A DNA stretch of 6,366 nt from Syntrophaceae bacterium UBA4810 (GTDB lineage Bacteria > Desulfobacterota > Syntrophia > Syntrophales > Smithellaceae). Below the pieces are notes generated by a model. The model had not been told where the DNA came from. It was given only the letters and a program-made list of their open reading frames with translations, and made no database searches. A program made the translations under genes and the position numbers. Positions 1-6,366 of the stretch are shown here, in pieces. Position 1 is the stretch's first letter, and each line of letters opens with the position of its first letter. Where the stretch lies: positions 2,126 to 8,491 of the forward strand of contig DHGA01000017.1 in assembly GCA_002402545.1 (NCBI GenBank), read 5' to 3'.

Positions 1-86
1 TCCGCGATATAAGCTTGCTGCGTGTGTGGCGAAACATTGCGCTCAACCTTAAGATAAGTTTGAAAATCCTGCACTAGGTTTTCCAT
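1..86 (-). CDS. xerC: Tyrosine recombinase XerC/XerD, N-terminal fragment (runs off left edge)
   Basis: Only the first 28 codons are present, reading MENLVQDFQTYLKVERNVSP and then HTQQAYIA. A short helix ending in L-x-x-E-(R/K)-x-x-S-x-x-T-x-x-x-Y is typical of the N-terminal SAM-like, core-DNA-binding domain of Xer recombinases. These enzymes resolve chromosome dimers at dif with a partner recombinase. The ATG at 84-86 lies 6 bases after the DUF151 stop codon, so the gene is probably the next cistron of the same operon and may be translationally coupled, since no strong Shine-Dalgarno is visible. The catalytic domain (R-H-R-Y residues) is outside the window. XerC rather than XerD or a phage-type integrase is an inference from the short N-terminus and the housekeeping context. 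Confidence 0.75.
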   Translation of the reverse strand, partial: MENLVQDFQTYLKVERNVSPHTQQAYIA

Positions 87-92
87 AATTTA

Positions 93-593
93 TTACATCT
101 TATATTTGCCGAAATCCTCTGCTGAAAGATTTTCCAAAAATTCTTTTACCTTATCCTCCTTTAACTTATCCAGCTCGGTTATTTTCATCCCGAAATCGAT
201 ACTGCGCGATTTCTCCAGCACAACTTCATTCACAAATATAGGCGCCTTCGCCCGAAGCGCCAGCGCGATAGCGTCACTAGGCCTGGCGTCGATAGTATAT
301 TCCTTGTCTTCATGTTTTAAATAAATATTGGCAAAGAAAGTATTATTGCGAATATCCTCAATTATAATTTTGCTTATCGTCACGCTCAAAGCTTTCAGGC
401 ATTCGCTGAATAAATCATGTGTCATTGGCCGGGAAAAAACGATTTTCTCCAGCTCGGTGGCAATGGCGCTCGCTTCAAACAAACCTATCCAGATGGGAAT
501 AGCTTTATTCTCCTGCGCGCTTTTCAGGATAACAATAGGCGTATTGGTAACAGGATCAACTGTCAATCCCGAGACTTTCATTTCAATCAGCAT
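93..593 (-). CDS. Bifunctional nuclease family protein (DUF151/BFN domain)
   Basis: The product is 166 aa and belongs to the DUF151 family. The N-terminal 130 or so residues carry the family pattern: MKVSGLTVDP at 5-14, a strand with IPIWIG at 32-37 followed by EA.AIA, and the hallmark DARPSDAIALALR at 102-114. A charged helical tail follows at about 136-166 and ends EDFGKYKM. Some family members have been reported as nucleases acting on RNA and DNA; the role of most bacterial copies is unknown, so the name should be taken as a family label. No signal peptide or membrane segment is seen, so it is probably cytoplasmic. The frame can be extended to a TTG at 599, but a perfect AGGAGG at 600-605 would abut that codon, whereas it sits 6 bases before the ATG at 591-593, which I therefore choose. 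It begins 17 bases after the miaB stop and is very likely co-transcribed with it. Confidence 0.9.
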   Translation of the reverse strand: MLIEMKVSGLTVDPVTNTPIVILKSAQENKAIPIWIGLFEASAIATELEKIVFSRPMTHDLFSECLKALSVTISKIIIEDIRNNTFFANIYLKHEDKEYTIDARPSDAIALALRAKAPIFVNEVVLEKSRSIDFGMKITELDKLKEDKVKEFLENLSAEDFGKYKM

Positions 594-599
594 TACCAA

Positions 600-605
600 C
601 CTCCT
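600..605 (-). promoter_or_regulatory. Ribosome binding site of the DUF151 gene
   Basis: AGGAGG is read on the minus strand, 6 bases before the ATG at 593. It is the strongest Shine-Dalgarno in the window. It rules out the upstream TTG at 599 as start because that codon directly touches the motif. Confidence 0.85.
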
Positions 606-610
606 GCCCG

Positions 611-1930
611 TCAGTTAATTTCGCCTCTCAGAGAATGCAAATAAGCTCTGGTTATCTTTGCTTCCACTAACATGCCCGCGAGAGCGTGATTACCCTTAAA
701 ATTAACTATCTTCCACGAGCGTGTTCTTCCCATCATGTCACTTTCTGAATTTTTGCTCGTTGCTTCTACCAGTATTTCCTGCGTACTTCCTTCCAACTGC
801 TTGTTTTTTTGCAGCGTATATTCATCCTGCATAGATTGCAACGCTTTTAGACGCCGCAGTTTTTCCGCTTCTTCAACTTTGCCTTCCAGCTTTTGAGCGG
901 CAGTGCCTTTTCGCTCAGAATACTTAAAAGAAAACACTGAATCAAACCTGATTTTTCCCATCATGTCAATGGTTTCTTGATAGTCTTTTTCGCTTTCCTG
1001 CGGGAAACCCACAATGATATCCGAGGTGATGCTGATCCGGGGGCAAACCTGCCGCAAGCGTGCCACTTTCTCCAGATAATCCTCAACTGTATAACCTCGG
1101 TTCATGAGCTCCAAGACTTTGTTTGACCCGGATTGCACCGGTAGATGGATATGCTCGCATAATTTCTTTTCTTCGGCAAAACAGTTAATCAGTTCTTCGG
1201 ATAAATCCTTGGGGTGCGATGTAGTAAAGCGAATTCTTTCGATACCATCAACCTGCCCGACCTTCTTGATCAATGCGGCAAAATTAATTTGCCCCTCCTG
1301 CGTCTTGCCGTAAGAATTAACGTTCTGCCCCAAAAGCGTTACTTCTTTAATGCCGTAATCGGTCAATCTTTTTATTTCTTCAATAATCTTCTGCGGCGTG
1401 CGGCTCATTTCCGGCCCGCGCAAATAAGGCACAACGCAGTAAGCGCAAAAATTATTACAGCCCTGCATTATAGTGACAAAACAACTCACAGATCCTTTTT
1501 GGGGTGGCGCAAAAATGTTGGCTGAAGGCAAAATTTTATGAAAATCGGTTTGCGTGATTCTCTGGCGATTTTTTTCCACGACGGCAACCATTTCGGGTAG
1601 CAGATGAATGTTGTGCGTGCCAAAAACAAAATCAACCTCGCCCGCGCGATGAAAAACATGCGCGCCCAGATGCTGTGCCAGACAGCCGCCGAAACCGATA
1701 ATCAGCTTCGGATGTCTTTTCTTGAACCTTAAGATTCTACCCAGCTCGCTGAATGCTTTCTGCTCGGCTTTTTCCCTAATCGAGCAGGTATTGAATAAAA
1801 TCAGGTCGGCTTTTCCCGGGTATTCAGTCGGCTGGTAACCGCTTTCCTTCATTAGCGCCGCCATCTGCTCCGAATCATGTACGTTCATCTGACAGCCGAA
1901 AGTTGCAATGTATAAATATTTGTTTTTCAT
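611..1930 (-). CDS. miaB: tRNA-2-methylthio-N6-dimethylallyladenosine synthase MiaB
   Basis: This radical-SAM methylthiotransferase turns i6A37 into ms2i6A37 next to the anticodon of tRNAs reading UNN codons. From the ATG at 1930 the protein is 439 aa, in the usual family range. The N-terminal MTTase domain has the three cysteines that hold the auxiliary 4Fe-4S cluster: C13 (TFGCQMN), C49 (NTCSIREKA) and C83 (GGCLAQ). The radical-SAM motif C-x3-C-x2-C is C158, C162, C165 (QGCNNFCAYC). A TRAM RNA-binding domain occupies roughly the last 60 residues. The NTC-S-IREKAE and GCNNFCAYCVVPYLRG signatures favour MiaB over RimO or MtaB. The frame continues 19 codons upstream to a TTG at 1987, but homologues normally start just before Y-x-x-TFGCQMN, and AGGT at 1941-1944 precedes the ATG with a 10-base spacer, so ATG 1930 is preferred. 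It lies 73 bases after rsmA. The i6A-making partner gene miaA is not in the window. Confidence 0.97.
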   Translation of the reverse strand: MKNKYLYIATFGCQMNVHDSEQMAALMKESGYQPTEYPGKADLILFNTCSIREKAEQKAFSELGRILRFKKRHPKLIIGFGGCLAQHLGAHVFHRAGEVDFVFGTHNIHLLPEMVAVVEKNRQRITQTDFHKILPSANIFAPPQKGSVSCFVTIMQGCNNFCAYCVVPYLRGPEMSRTPQKIIEEIKRLTDYGIKEVTLLGQNVNSYGKTQEGQINFAALIKKVGQVDGIERIRFTTSHPKDLSEELINCFAEEKKLCEHIHLPVQSGSNKVLELMNRGYTVEDYLEKVARLRQVCPRISITSDIIVGFPQESEKDYQETIDMMGKIRFDSVFSFKYSERKGTAAQKLEGKVEEAEKLRRLKALQSMQDEYTLQKNKQLEGSTQEILVEATSKNSESDMMGRTRSWKIVNFKGNHALAGMLVEAKITRAYLHSLRGEIN

Positions 1931-2003
1931 TAATTTATTTACCTGTTTTCTGATGAACGCATTAATATCTAGAACCAGGTTAGTCAACTTATTTTTGAAA
2001 AAA

Positions 2004-2858
2004 TCAGCTATGGGCTTTGTGTATTTTCAGTATATTGGCAAGATGACCGAATTCGACAACGGAAAGAGTCTCACCGCGACGGCGACCATCAATACGCGCT
2101 TCTTCCAGAGCTTCCCGTATTTTTTCTTCCGGCACATTTGCCATAAGCGCTGTTCTTTTTAAATTGTTCAAAAGCGTTTTGCGCCGTTGCGCGAATGCCG
2201 CTTTCACCAGCTTAATAAAAAAATCTTCATCAGCCAACACGACCAAGGGCTTTTCACGAAATGCACCTTTTATCACTGCCGATTCGACCTTAGGCCGCGG
2301 GTAAAAACACGTCGCGGGGACATCCAACACTTTTTCCACCTCGGCAAACATCTGCAGAATCACGGAAGGCACGCCGTAGCTTTTATTATCCGGCATGGCA
2401 ACGAGTCTTTCCACAACCTCCTTCTGCAGCATCAGCGTAAAATCGCTGATTACGTGACGATATGATAACAAATAAAAAATCAGCGGGCTGGAGATATTAT
2501 AGGGAACATTGCCGACGACTTTAATTTTTGTTTCATATTCATCTGACAAAGAGCAGAAATTAAATTTCAGTATATCTGTGTTGTTTATTTCCACATTATT
2601 GTGCCGTGCCAACTTGTCTTTTAATAATTCAGACAATTTTTCATCAAGTTCCACCGCGATCAAGCGACGGGCTTTTGCCGCAATCTCTTCTGTCAGCACA
2701 CCGATGCCGGAACCAATCTCCAGCACCAAATCATCTTCGGATATATCCGCGGCGGCGGCAATTTTTTGAATAATATTTTTATCCAGAAGAAAAGACTGAC
2801 CCAATCTCTTGCGCGGTTTGATTCCATACTGGTGAATGATTTCTTTAGGTGTGTTCAT
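2004..2858 (-). CDS. rsmA: 16S rRNA (adenine1518/1519-N6)-dimethyltransferase RsmA (KsgA)
   Basis: RsmA uses SAM to dimethylate two adjacent adenosines in the 3'-terminal hairpin of 16S rRNA, a late 30S assembly and quality-control step. The 284-aa protein is full length. It opens with the family pattern IIHQYGIKPRKRLGQSFLLD at 7-26. The SAM-binding motif I is EIGSGIG at 47-53, the acidic residue binding ribose is E70 in AVELD, motif D95 (NTD) follows, and the catalytic motif IV NVPYN is at 117-121 (usual form NLPYN), followed by ISSPLIF. The C-terminal helical domain with AFAQRRKTLLNNLK is also present. The ATG start at 2856-2858 matches the usual family length, though no clear Shine-Dalgarno is visible. 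The gene is separated from tsaD by a 159-base spacer with a palindromic repeat. Confidence 0.97.
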   Translation of the reverse strand: MNTPKEIIHQYGIKPRKRLGQSFLLDKNIIQKIAAAADISEDDLVLEIGSGIGVLTEEIAAKARRLIAVELDEKLSELLKDKLARHNNVEINNTDILKFNFCSLSDEYETKIKVVGNVPYNISSPLIFYLLSYRHVISDFTLMLQKEVVERLVAMPDNKSYGVPSVILQMFAEVEKVLDVPATCFYPRPKVESAVIKGAFREKPLVVLADEDFFIKLVKAAFAQRRKTLLNNLKRTALMANVPEEKIREALEEARIDGRRRGETLSVVEFGHLANILKIHKAHS

Positions 2859-2916
2859 AATTATACTATGCTTTCAGAGCATTGATTGGTCTAGATCTTC
2901 TGAAAAACTCAAACGG

Positions 2917-2998
2917 GTCATTGCGAACGAAGTGAAGCAATCTTTCAAGATACGAGATCGCCACATCATCCCGACAAGTCGGGATTGCTCGCGATGAC
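2917..2998. repeat. Palindromic REP/MITE-like intergenic element
   Basis: This 82-bp element in the tsaD-rsmA spacer has imperfect terminal inverted repeats. The left end is GTCATTGCGA at 2917-2926. The reverse complement of the right end (2989-2998) is GTCATCGCGA, a 9 of 10 match. Both arms continue into GCAATC, but the left arm has about 10 extra bases (near-repeats of GCGAA) before it. A perfect internal hairpin lies at 2968-2985. It has no coding capacity. Repeats opening GTCATTGCGA, with a GCAATC block and a matching inverted end, are familiar dispersed intergenic repeats in several bacterial genomes, including deltaproteobacteria. From this window I can see only one copy, so dispersal is inferred. 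No run of T follows on either strand, so it is not a classical intrinsic terminator. Confidence 0.75.
2968..2985. repeat. Perfect 8-bp inverted repeat (hairpin) within the palindromic element
   Basis: ATCCCGAC is followed by AA and then GTCGGGAT, an exact 8-bp stem with a 2-base spacer. In RNA the closing pair would probably open to give a 4-base loop. In transcripts reading through from tsaD to rsmA this could stall RNase trimming or protect the tsaD 3' end. That role is inferred. Confidence 0.8.
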
Positions 2999-3017
2999 AA
3001 ACACATAAGAACATAAA

Positions 3018-4022
3018 TCACGTATGCCCACTTAGTGGCCAGCGTGAAACCGCGTTTAAATTCAAGCCGTCACGCCGGCCGCTTTTTAACAAAACCTCAC
3101 CGATGGCCGCGATCATCGCCGCGTTGTCCGTGCACAAAATCATCGGCGGAATAAATAAACTAACGCTATGCTCTGTTGCGGCCTCACTAAATTTTTCACG
3201 CAACCGGCTGTTGGCCGCCACGCCGCCGCAAACAACAACTCGATCGATTTTATGAACTTTTGCCGCTTGCAGTGTTTTTTCGATCAGGACATCGACAATC
3301 GCTTCCTGATAACTTGCCGCCACATCCGGCAGTTCCTCGTCGGTGAAATTTTTACCCCGCTTCTTGAGCATGACTAATAAAGATGTTTTCACGCCGCTGA
3401 AGCTGAAATCGGGTGAATCTTTCATTGCGCGCGGAAACGCAAATGCCCGCGAATTTCCGCTTTTGGCCAGTTTATCTATTACCACTCCCCCCGGATAACC
3501 GAGATTAAGCATTTTGGCCGCCTTGTCGAAGGCCTCGCCTGCCGCGTCATCGCGCGTCTGACCCAGCAAAGAAAAGCTCTGATAATCTTTAACTAGATAA
3601 ATACTGGTATGCCCGCCGGAGACAACAAGAGCGACATAGGGAAAAACAGGTTTTCTTTCCGCAAGAAAAATCGCCGCGATGTGCCCCTCCAGATGATTCA
3701 CTCCAACCAAAGGAATATCCAGCGAATAAGCAAGGGATTTGGCAGTGGATAACCCGATTAAAAGGGAACCGACCAATCCCGGGCCGCGGGTAACCGCAAT
3801 TCCTTCAATATCTTTAAGCTCGATACCGGCATCAGATACGGCTTGCTTGATTACGGGGACTATCGCTTCTATGTGTTTGCGCGAGGCAATTTCCGGCACC
3901 ACACCGCCGTAAGGGCTGTGGTCTTTTATCTGTGAGGCAATCACGTTGGAAAGCATTTTGCCGTCTTTTACCACCGCCGCTGCTGTTTCATCGCAAGATG
4001 ATTCAATGCCTAAAACAATCAA
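3018..4022 (-). CDS. tsaD: tRNA N6-adenosine threonylcarbamoyltransferase TsaD
   Basis: TsaD (formerly Gcp/YgjD) transfers the threonylcarbamoyl group from TC-AMP to A37 of tRNAs reading ANN codons, working with TsaB and TsaE. With the TTG at 4022 as start it is 334 aa, close to the E. coli length of 337. Motifs of the ASKHA fold are all present: GIESSCDET at 5-13, the metal ligands H110 and H114 in NHLEGH, the nucleotide loop VSGGHT at 134-139, DDAAGEAFDKAAK at 158-170, CGGVAANS.LR at 265-275, and the third metal ligand D299 in CTDNAA. The frame extends upstream to a TTG at 4082, but the extra 20 residues (starting LLYKDFNF) are not family-like and would start between the -35 and -10 of a good promoter. 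AGGG at 4031-4034 stands 8 bases before TTG 4022. This is the first gene of the minus-strand cluster and is divergent from nadB. The partner genes tsaB, tsaC and tsaE are not in the window. Confidence 0.97.
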   Translation of the reverse strand: MIVLGIESSCDETAAAVVKDGKMLSNVIASQIKDHSPYGGVVPEIASRKHIEAIVPVIKQAVSDAGIELKDIEGIAVTRGPGLVGSLLIGLSTAKSLAYSLDIPLVGVNHLEGHIAAIFLAERKPVFPYVALVVSGGHTSIYLVKDYQSFSLLGQTRDDAAGEAFDKAAKMLNLGYPGGVVIDKLAKSGNSRAFAFPRAMKDSPDFSFSGVKTSLLVMLKKRGKNFTDEELPDVAASYQEAIVDVLIEKTLQAAKVHKIDRVVVCGGVAANSRLREKFSEAATEHSVSLFIPPMILCTDNAAMIAAIGEVLLKSGRRDGLNLNAVSRWPLSGHT

Positions 4023-4030
4023 CTTCTTTT

Positions 4031-4034
4031 CCCT
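4031..4034 (-). promoter_or_regulatory. Ribosome binding site of tsaD, supports TTG start
   Basis: AGGG (within CAGGGA on the minus strand) lies 8 bases before TTG 4022. There is no ATG between here and the conserved GIESSC motif, so a TTG start is the only one that gives a normal TsaD N-terminus. Confidence 0.7.
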
Positions 4035-4048
4035 GACAATAATTTTCT

Positions 4049-4077
4049 TTGCTAAAAAGTTAAAATCTTTATATAAA
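4049..4077 (+). promoter_or_regulatory. Candidate sigma70-type promoter for nadB
   Basis: On the plus strand TTGCTA (4049-4054), a 17-base spacer and TATAAA (4072-4077) fit a promoter with a weaker -35 (4 of 6). A start near 4084 would give a leader of about 48 bases. Its -10 overlaps the tsaD -10 within the palindrome TTTATATAAA (4068-4077). A TAGAAT at 4105-4110 is an alternative -10, but no matching -35 stands before it. Confidence 0.5.
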
Positions 4078-4096
4078 AGCAACAGCGTTTTGTAAA
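4068..4096 (-). promoter_or_regulatory. Sigma70-type promoter for tsaD
   Basis: On the minus strand a -35 TTTACA (4091-4096), a 17-base spacer and a -10 TATAAA (4068-4073) match the sigma70 consensus in 5 of 6 positions each. Transcription would begin near 4061, giving a leader of about 39 bases before TTG 4022. It is the best promoter match I found in the window and is correctly placed for the minus-strand cluster. Confidence 0.7.
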
Positions 4097-4131
4097 CAAA
4101 CTTTTAGAATGATTTTTTCCCGGTAGGTTTT

Positions 4132-5721
4132 ATGGAGCTCAAAACTGATTTTCTGATTATCGGCAGCGGCATCGCGGGTTTGAGCCTGGCCATTAAGGCT
4201 TCTACCTTGGGCAGCGTTACCATCGTGACAAAAAAAGAAAAATCCGAATCCAACACCAACTACGCGCAGGGCGGTATCGCCGCCGTTACCGATAAAACCG
4301 ACAGCTTTGAAGAGCACATCAACGACACACTCATTTGCGGCGCGGGACTTTGCCATAAGGATGTAGTGGAATTTGTCGTTAAGGAAGCGCCGCCGCGTAT
4401 TCAGGAACTTGTGGAATGGGGTGTGGAGTTCACCAAATCGGAAACTTTACCTCAATCTTATGATTTGGGGCAGGAAGGGGGCCATCATCATCGGCGCATC
4501 TTGCATGCCAAGGATCTCACCGGCCGTGAAATCGAGCGCGCCCTGCATGAAAAAGTAGCCCAACTTAAAAACGTGCAGATATACGAGAACCATATCGCGA
4601 TTGACCTGATTCTGCAGAAAGACGCAACCGGAAGCACAGTTAATTGCCTGGGCGCCTATGTTCTGGATATTGACGAAGATACCGTTCACACTTACCGCGC
4701 CAAATACACGATTCTTTCCACCGGCGGCGCGGGTAAAGTTTATCTGATCACGACCAACCCGGACATCGCTACCGGTGACGGTGTGGCCATGGCTTACCGC
4801 GCGGGCGCGAAAATCGCCAATATGGAATTTATCCAGTTTCACCCCACATGCCTTTTTCATCCGGATGCCAAGGCATTTCTTATCAGCGAGGCGGTGCGCG
4901 GCGAGGGAGGAATTTTGAAATTAAAAAGCGGCGCGACATTCATGGAAAAATACCACGCCATGAAAAGCCTCGCCCCGCGTGATATCGTGGCCAAAGCCAT
5001 TGACACGGAAATCAAGCAATCCGGTGATGAATTTGTCCTTTTGGATATTACACATCACAACCGGGATTTTCTTAAAAACCGCTTTCCCAACATTTATGAA
5101 AAGTGCCTGGAATTCGGCATCGATATTGCCGTTGATCCTATCCCCATTGCCCCGGCGGCTCACTATATCTGCGGTGGCGTAGCGGTCGATCACTGGGGCA
5201 AGACATCCATTGATAATCTCTTTGCCTGCGGCGAAGTTTCCTGCACCGGCCTGCACGGCGCGAACCGCCTGGCCAGCAATTCACTTTTGGAAGCGCTGGT
5301 TTATTCGCACCGGGCATTTAACAAAATTGTTAAATCCTTCCGGCAAACTGAACTCAACGCTATCCCCATCCCGCCCTGGGATCCAGGCGGCGCCGTGGAA
5401 AGCGATGACAGTATTGTTGTTACCAATAACTGGGATGAAATCCGCCGCAGTATGTGGAACTACGTAGGCATCGTCCGCTCCGACAAACGGCTGGAACGAG
5501 CTGAGCGCCGAATTAATCTGATTCAAAAAGAAATTAAAGAATATTACTGGAACTATAGGATAACAAAGGATTTAATCGAACTGCGCAACATCACTACTGT
5601 GGCCAAACTAATTGTACAGTCCTGCCGCCTGCGCAAAGAAAGCCGCGGCCTGCACTACACAATTGATTACCCAGAAACGCGCAAAGAGTTTGAAAAGGAT
5701 ACGATAATTTTTAAGGAATAA
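4132..5721 (+). CDS. nadB: L-aspartate oxidase NadB
   Basis: NadB is a cytosolic FAD enzyme that oxidises L-aspartate to iminoaspartate, which NadA condenses with dihydroxyacetone phosphate to quinolinate for NAD synthesis. The 529-aa protein is full length. It has the FAD dinucleotide-binding GSGIAG at 11-16, NYAQGGIAAV at 43-52 and EGGHHHRRILHAKDLTG at 115-131. The residues corresponding to the E. coli active site are all present: H237 (QFHPT), R283 (APRD), H344 (AAHYICGGV) and R379 (GANRLASNSLLE), each offset by 7 from E. coli H244, R290, H351 and R386. These favour aspartate oxidase over SdhA/FrdA, which share the fold but normally have a covalent-FAD histidine; none is evident here. The C-terminal helical domain runs from about 420. 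The ATG at 4132 gives the usual N-terminus, with AGG at 4125-4127 as a close, modest Shine-Dalgarno. nadA and nadC are not adjacent in the window. Confidence 0.97.
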   Translation: MELKTDFLIIGSGIAGLSLAIKASTLGSVTIVTKKEKSESNTNYAQGGIAAVTDKTDSFEEHINDTLICGAGLCHKDVVEFVVKEAPPRIQELVEWGVEFTKSETLPQSYDLGQEGGHHHRRILHAKDLTGREIERALHEKVAQLKNVQIYENHIAIDLILQKDATGSTVNCLGAYVLDIDEDTVHTYRAKYTILSTGGAGKVYLITTNPDIATGDGVAMAYRAGAKIANMEFIQFHPTCLFHPDAKAFLISEAVRGEGGILKLKSGATFMEKYHAMKSLAPRDIVAKAIDTEIKQSGDEFVLLDITHHNRDFLKNRFPNIYEKCLEFGIDIAVDPIPIAPAAHYICGGVAVDHWGKTSIDNLFACGEVSCTGLHGANRLASNSLLEALVYSHRAFNKIVKSFRQTELNAIPIPPWDPGGAVESDDSIVVTNNWDEIRRSMWNYVGIVRSDKRLERAERRINLIQKEIKEYYWNYRITKDLIELRNITTVAKLIVQSCRLRKESRGLHYTIDYPETRKEFEKDTIIFKE

Positions 5722-5743
5722 TATTCCCCCGGAAAATAAAGTT

Positions 5744-6366
5744 TTAGCTTTTAAATACCCTCTTGTAAATAAAGTTAATATTTTTTAAAAAGTTATTTAC
5801 GTTGAATATTTTATCTAAATCTTTTGGTGTCAAATATTTTTTCACCGCCGCATCCGCAGCGAGAAGTTCTCTAAATTCTAAATTTTCATTCCACGATTTC
5901 ATCGCGTTTTTCTGCACAATCGCGTAAGCATCTTCTCTGGTGGCTCCTTTTTCGACAAGCGCCAGCAAAACCATCTGTGAAAAAATTACTCCGTGTGTCA
6001 TATTGAGATTTGCCAGCATCCTCTCCGGATAAACAACAAGCTTATCCATGAGGCTGGTAAATCTGCCCAGCATAAAATCCAGAACGATTGTCGCGTCCGG
6101 AGCGATGACCCGTTCCACTGAAGAGTGGCTGATATCACGCTCATGCCACAGAGCAACATCTTCCAGCGCCGCGAGCGCGTAAGAGCGTACCAGACGGGCT
6201 AGGCCCGATATATTTTCTGACAATACTGGATTACGCTTATGCGGCATAGCCGATGAACCTTTCTGACCGGGAGAAAAATACTCTTCAGCCTCACGAACCT
6301 CCGTCCTTTGTAAAAGACGGATTTCCTGCGCGAATTTATCAAGCGAAGAGGCGATAATCGCCAGCG
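5744..6366 (-). CDS. purB: Adenylosuccinate lyase PurB, C-terminal part (5' end beyond right edge)
   Basis: PurB eliminates fumarate from SAICAR and from adenylosuccinate, acting twice in purine synthesis. The frame stays open from the TAA at 5744-5746 to the window edge, giving 206 codons of the C-terminal half; the ATG at 6247 is internal. The fumarase/aspartase superfamily signature GSSAMPHKRNP lies at 6227-6259, preceded by SLDKFAQEIRLLQRTEV, part of the long helical core. DISHSSVERVIAPDA, another adenylosuccinate lyase hallmark, follows, and the last 80 or so residues form the C-terminal ADSL domain. These motifs separate it from argininosuccinate lyase and fumarase. It converges on nadB with a 22-base gap, and no strong terminator is visible between them. 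Confidence 0.96.
   Translation of the reverse strand, partial: LAIIASSLDKFAQEIRLLQRTEVREAEEYFSPGQKGSSAMPHKRNPVLSENISGLARLVRSYALAALEDVALWHERDISHSSVERVIAPDATIVLDFMLGRFTSLMDKLVVYPERMLANLNMTHGVIFSQMVLLALVEKGATREDAYAIVQKNAMKSWNENLEFRELLAADAAVKKYLTPKDLDKIFNVNNFLKNINFIYKRVFKS

Noticed and set aside
1964..1987. TTGACT on the minus strand at 1982-1987 as the -35 of an internal promoter for miaB.
   Set aside because: At 16-18 bases spacing the -10 candidates (such as TAATGC) are poor. TATTAA occurs only at 14 bases, which is too short. Not enough to call a promoter.
2860..2865. A perfect TATAAT on the minus strand one base before the rsmA ATG, as an rsmA promoter.
   Set aside because: Transcription from it would start inside the rsmA coding region, and 16-18 bases upstream there is no recognisable -35 hexamer. 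Probably a chance match in an AT-rich leader.
2868..2882. Small inverted repeat ATGCT-TTCAG-AGCAT just upstream of rsmA as an operator.
   Set aside because: A 5-bp stem of this kind is expected by chance in a spacer and has no resemblance to an operator I know.
2968..2985. The 8-bp hairpin as an intrinsic terminator for tsaD.
   Set aside because: The bases after the stem on the minus strand read GATGTGG and not a T run, so it lacks the second half of an intrinsic terminator.
4132..5721. Long antisense and alternate-frame reading frames within nadB (for example minus 4447-4860 and 4921-5256).
   Set aside because: They lie wholly inside a gene with full motif conservation, have low-complexity compositions typical of shadow frames, and lack ribosome binding sites or recognisable domains.

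Overview
This is an ordinary stretch of bacterial chromosome packed with conserved housekeeping genes. I found no mobile-element gene, RNA gene, CRISPR array or defence system. The composition is moderate in GC with AT-rich spacers. The gene content is tRNA/rRNA modification, de novo NAD synthesis and purine synthesis, with a Xer recombinase after a DUF151 protein. A spacer also carries a palindromic repeat opening GTCATTGCGA and containing a TCCCGAC..GTCGGGA hairpin. Together these suggest a Gram-negative of the former Deltaproteobacteria (Desulfobacterota, perhaps a Syntrophales-like lineage). That assignment is an inference from style and repeat type, not a proven identification.

Layout. 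Positions 1-4022 hold a minus-strand cluster, read right to left: tsaD (TTG start at 4022), a 159-bp spacer with the palindromic repeat, rsmA/ksgA, miaB, a DUF151 bifunctional-nuclease-family gene, and the first 28 codons of a XerC/XerD-type recombinase that runs off the left edge. Positions 4023-4131 are a compact divergent control region. A good sigma70-type promoter for tsaD and a weaker one for nadB face away from each other and overlap over one symmetric -10 sequence, TTTATATAAA. Positions 4132-5721 are a complete plus-strand nadB (L-aspartate oxidase). After a 22-bp gap, positions 5744-6366 hold the C-terminal part of a convergent purB (adenylosuccinate lyase), open at the right edge.

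How the genes work together. tsaD, rsmA and miaB all modify adenosines in RNA that serves translation. TsaD makes t6A37 on tRNAs reading ANN codons. MiaB makes ms2i6A37 on tRNAs reading UNN codons. RsmA dimethylates two adenosines near the 3' end of 16S rRNA during 30S maturation. Short spacing makes co-transcription from rsmA to xerC likely; whether tsaD transcripts read through the repeat is open. NadB and PurB are metabolic and belong to other transcription units.

Three starts differ from the longest open frames: tsaD at TTG 4022, miaB at ATG 1930 and DUF151 at ATG 593. The observations most worth a second look are the symmetric divergent promoter and the palindromic repeat inside the presumed operon.
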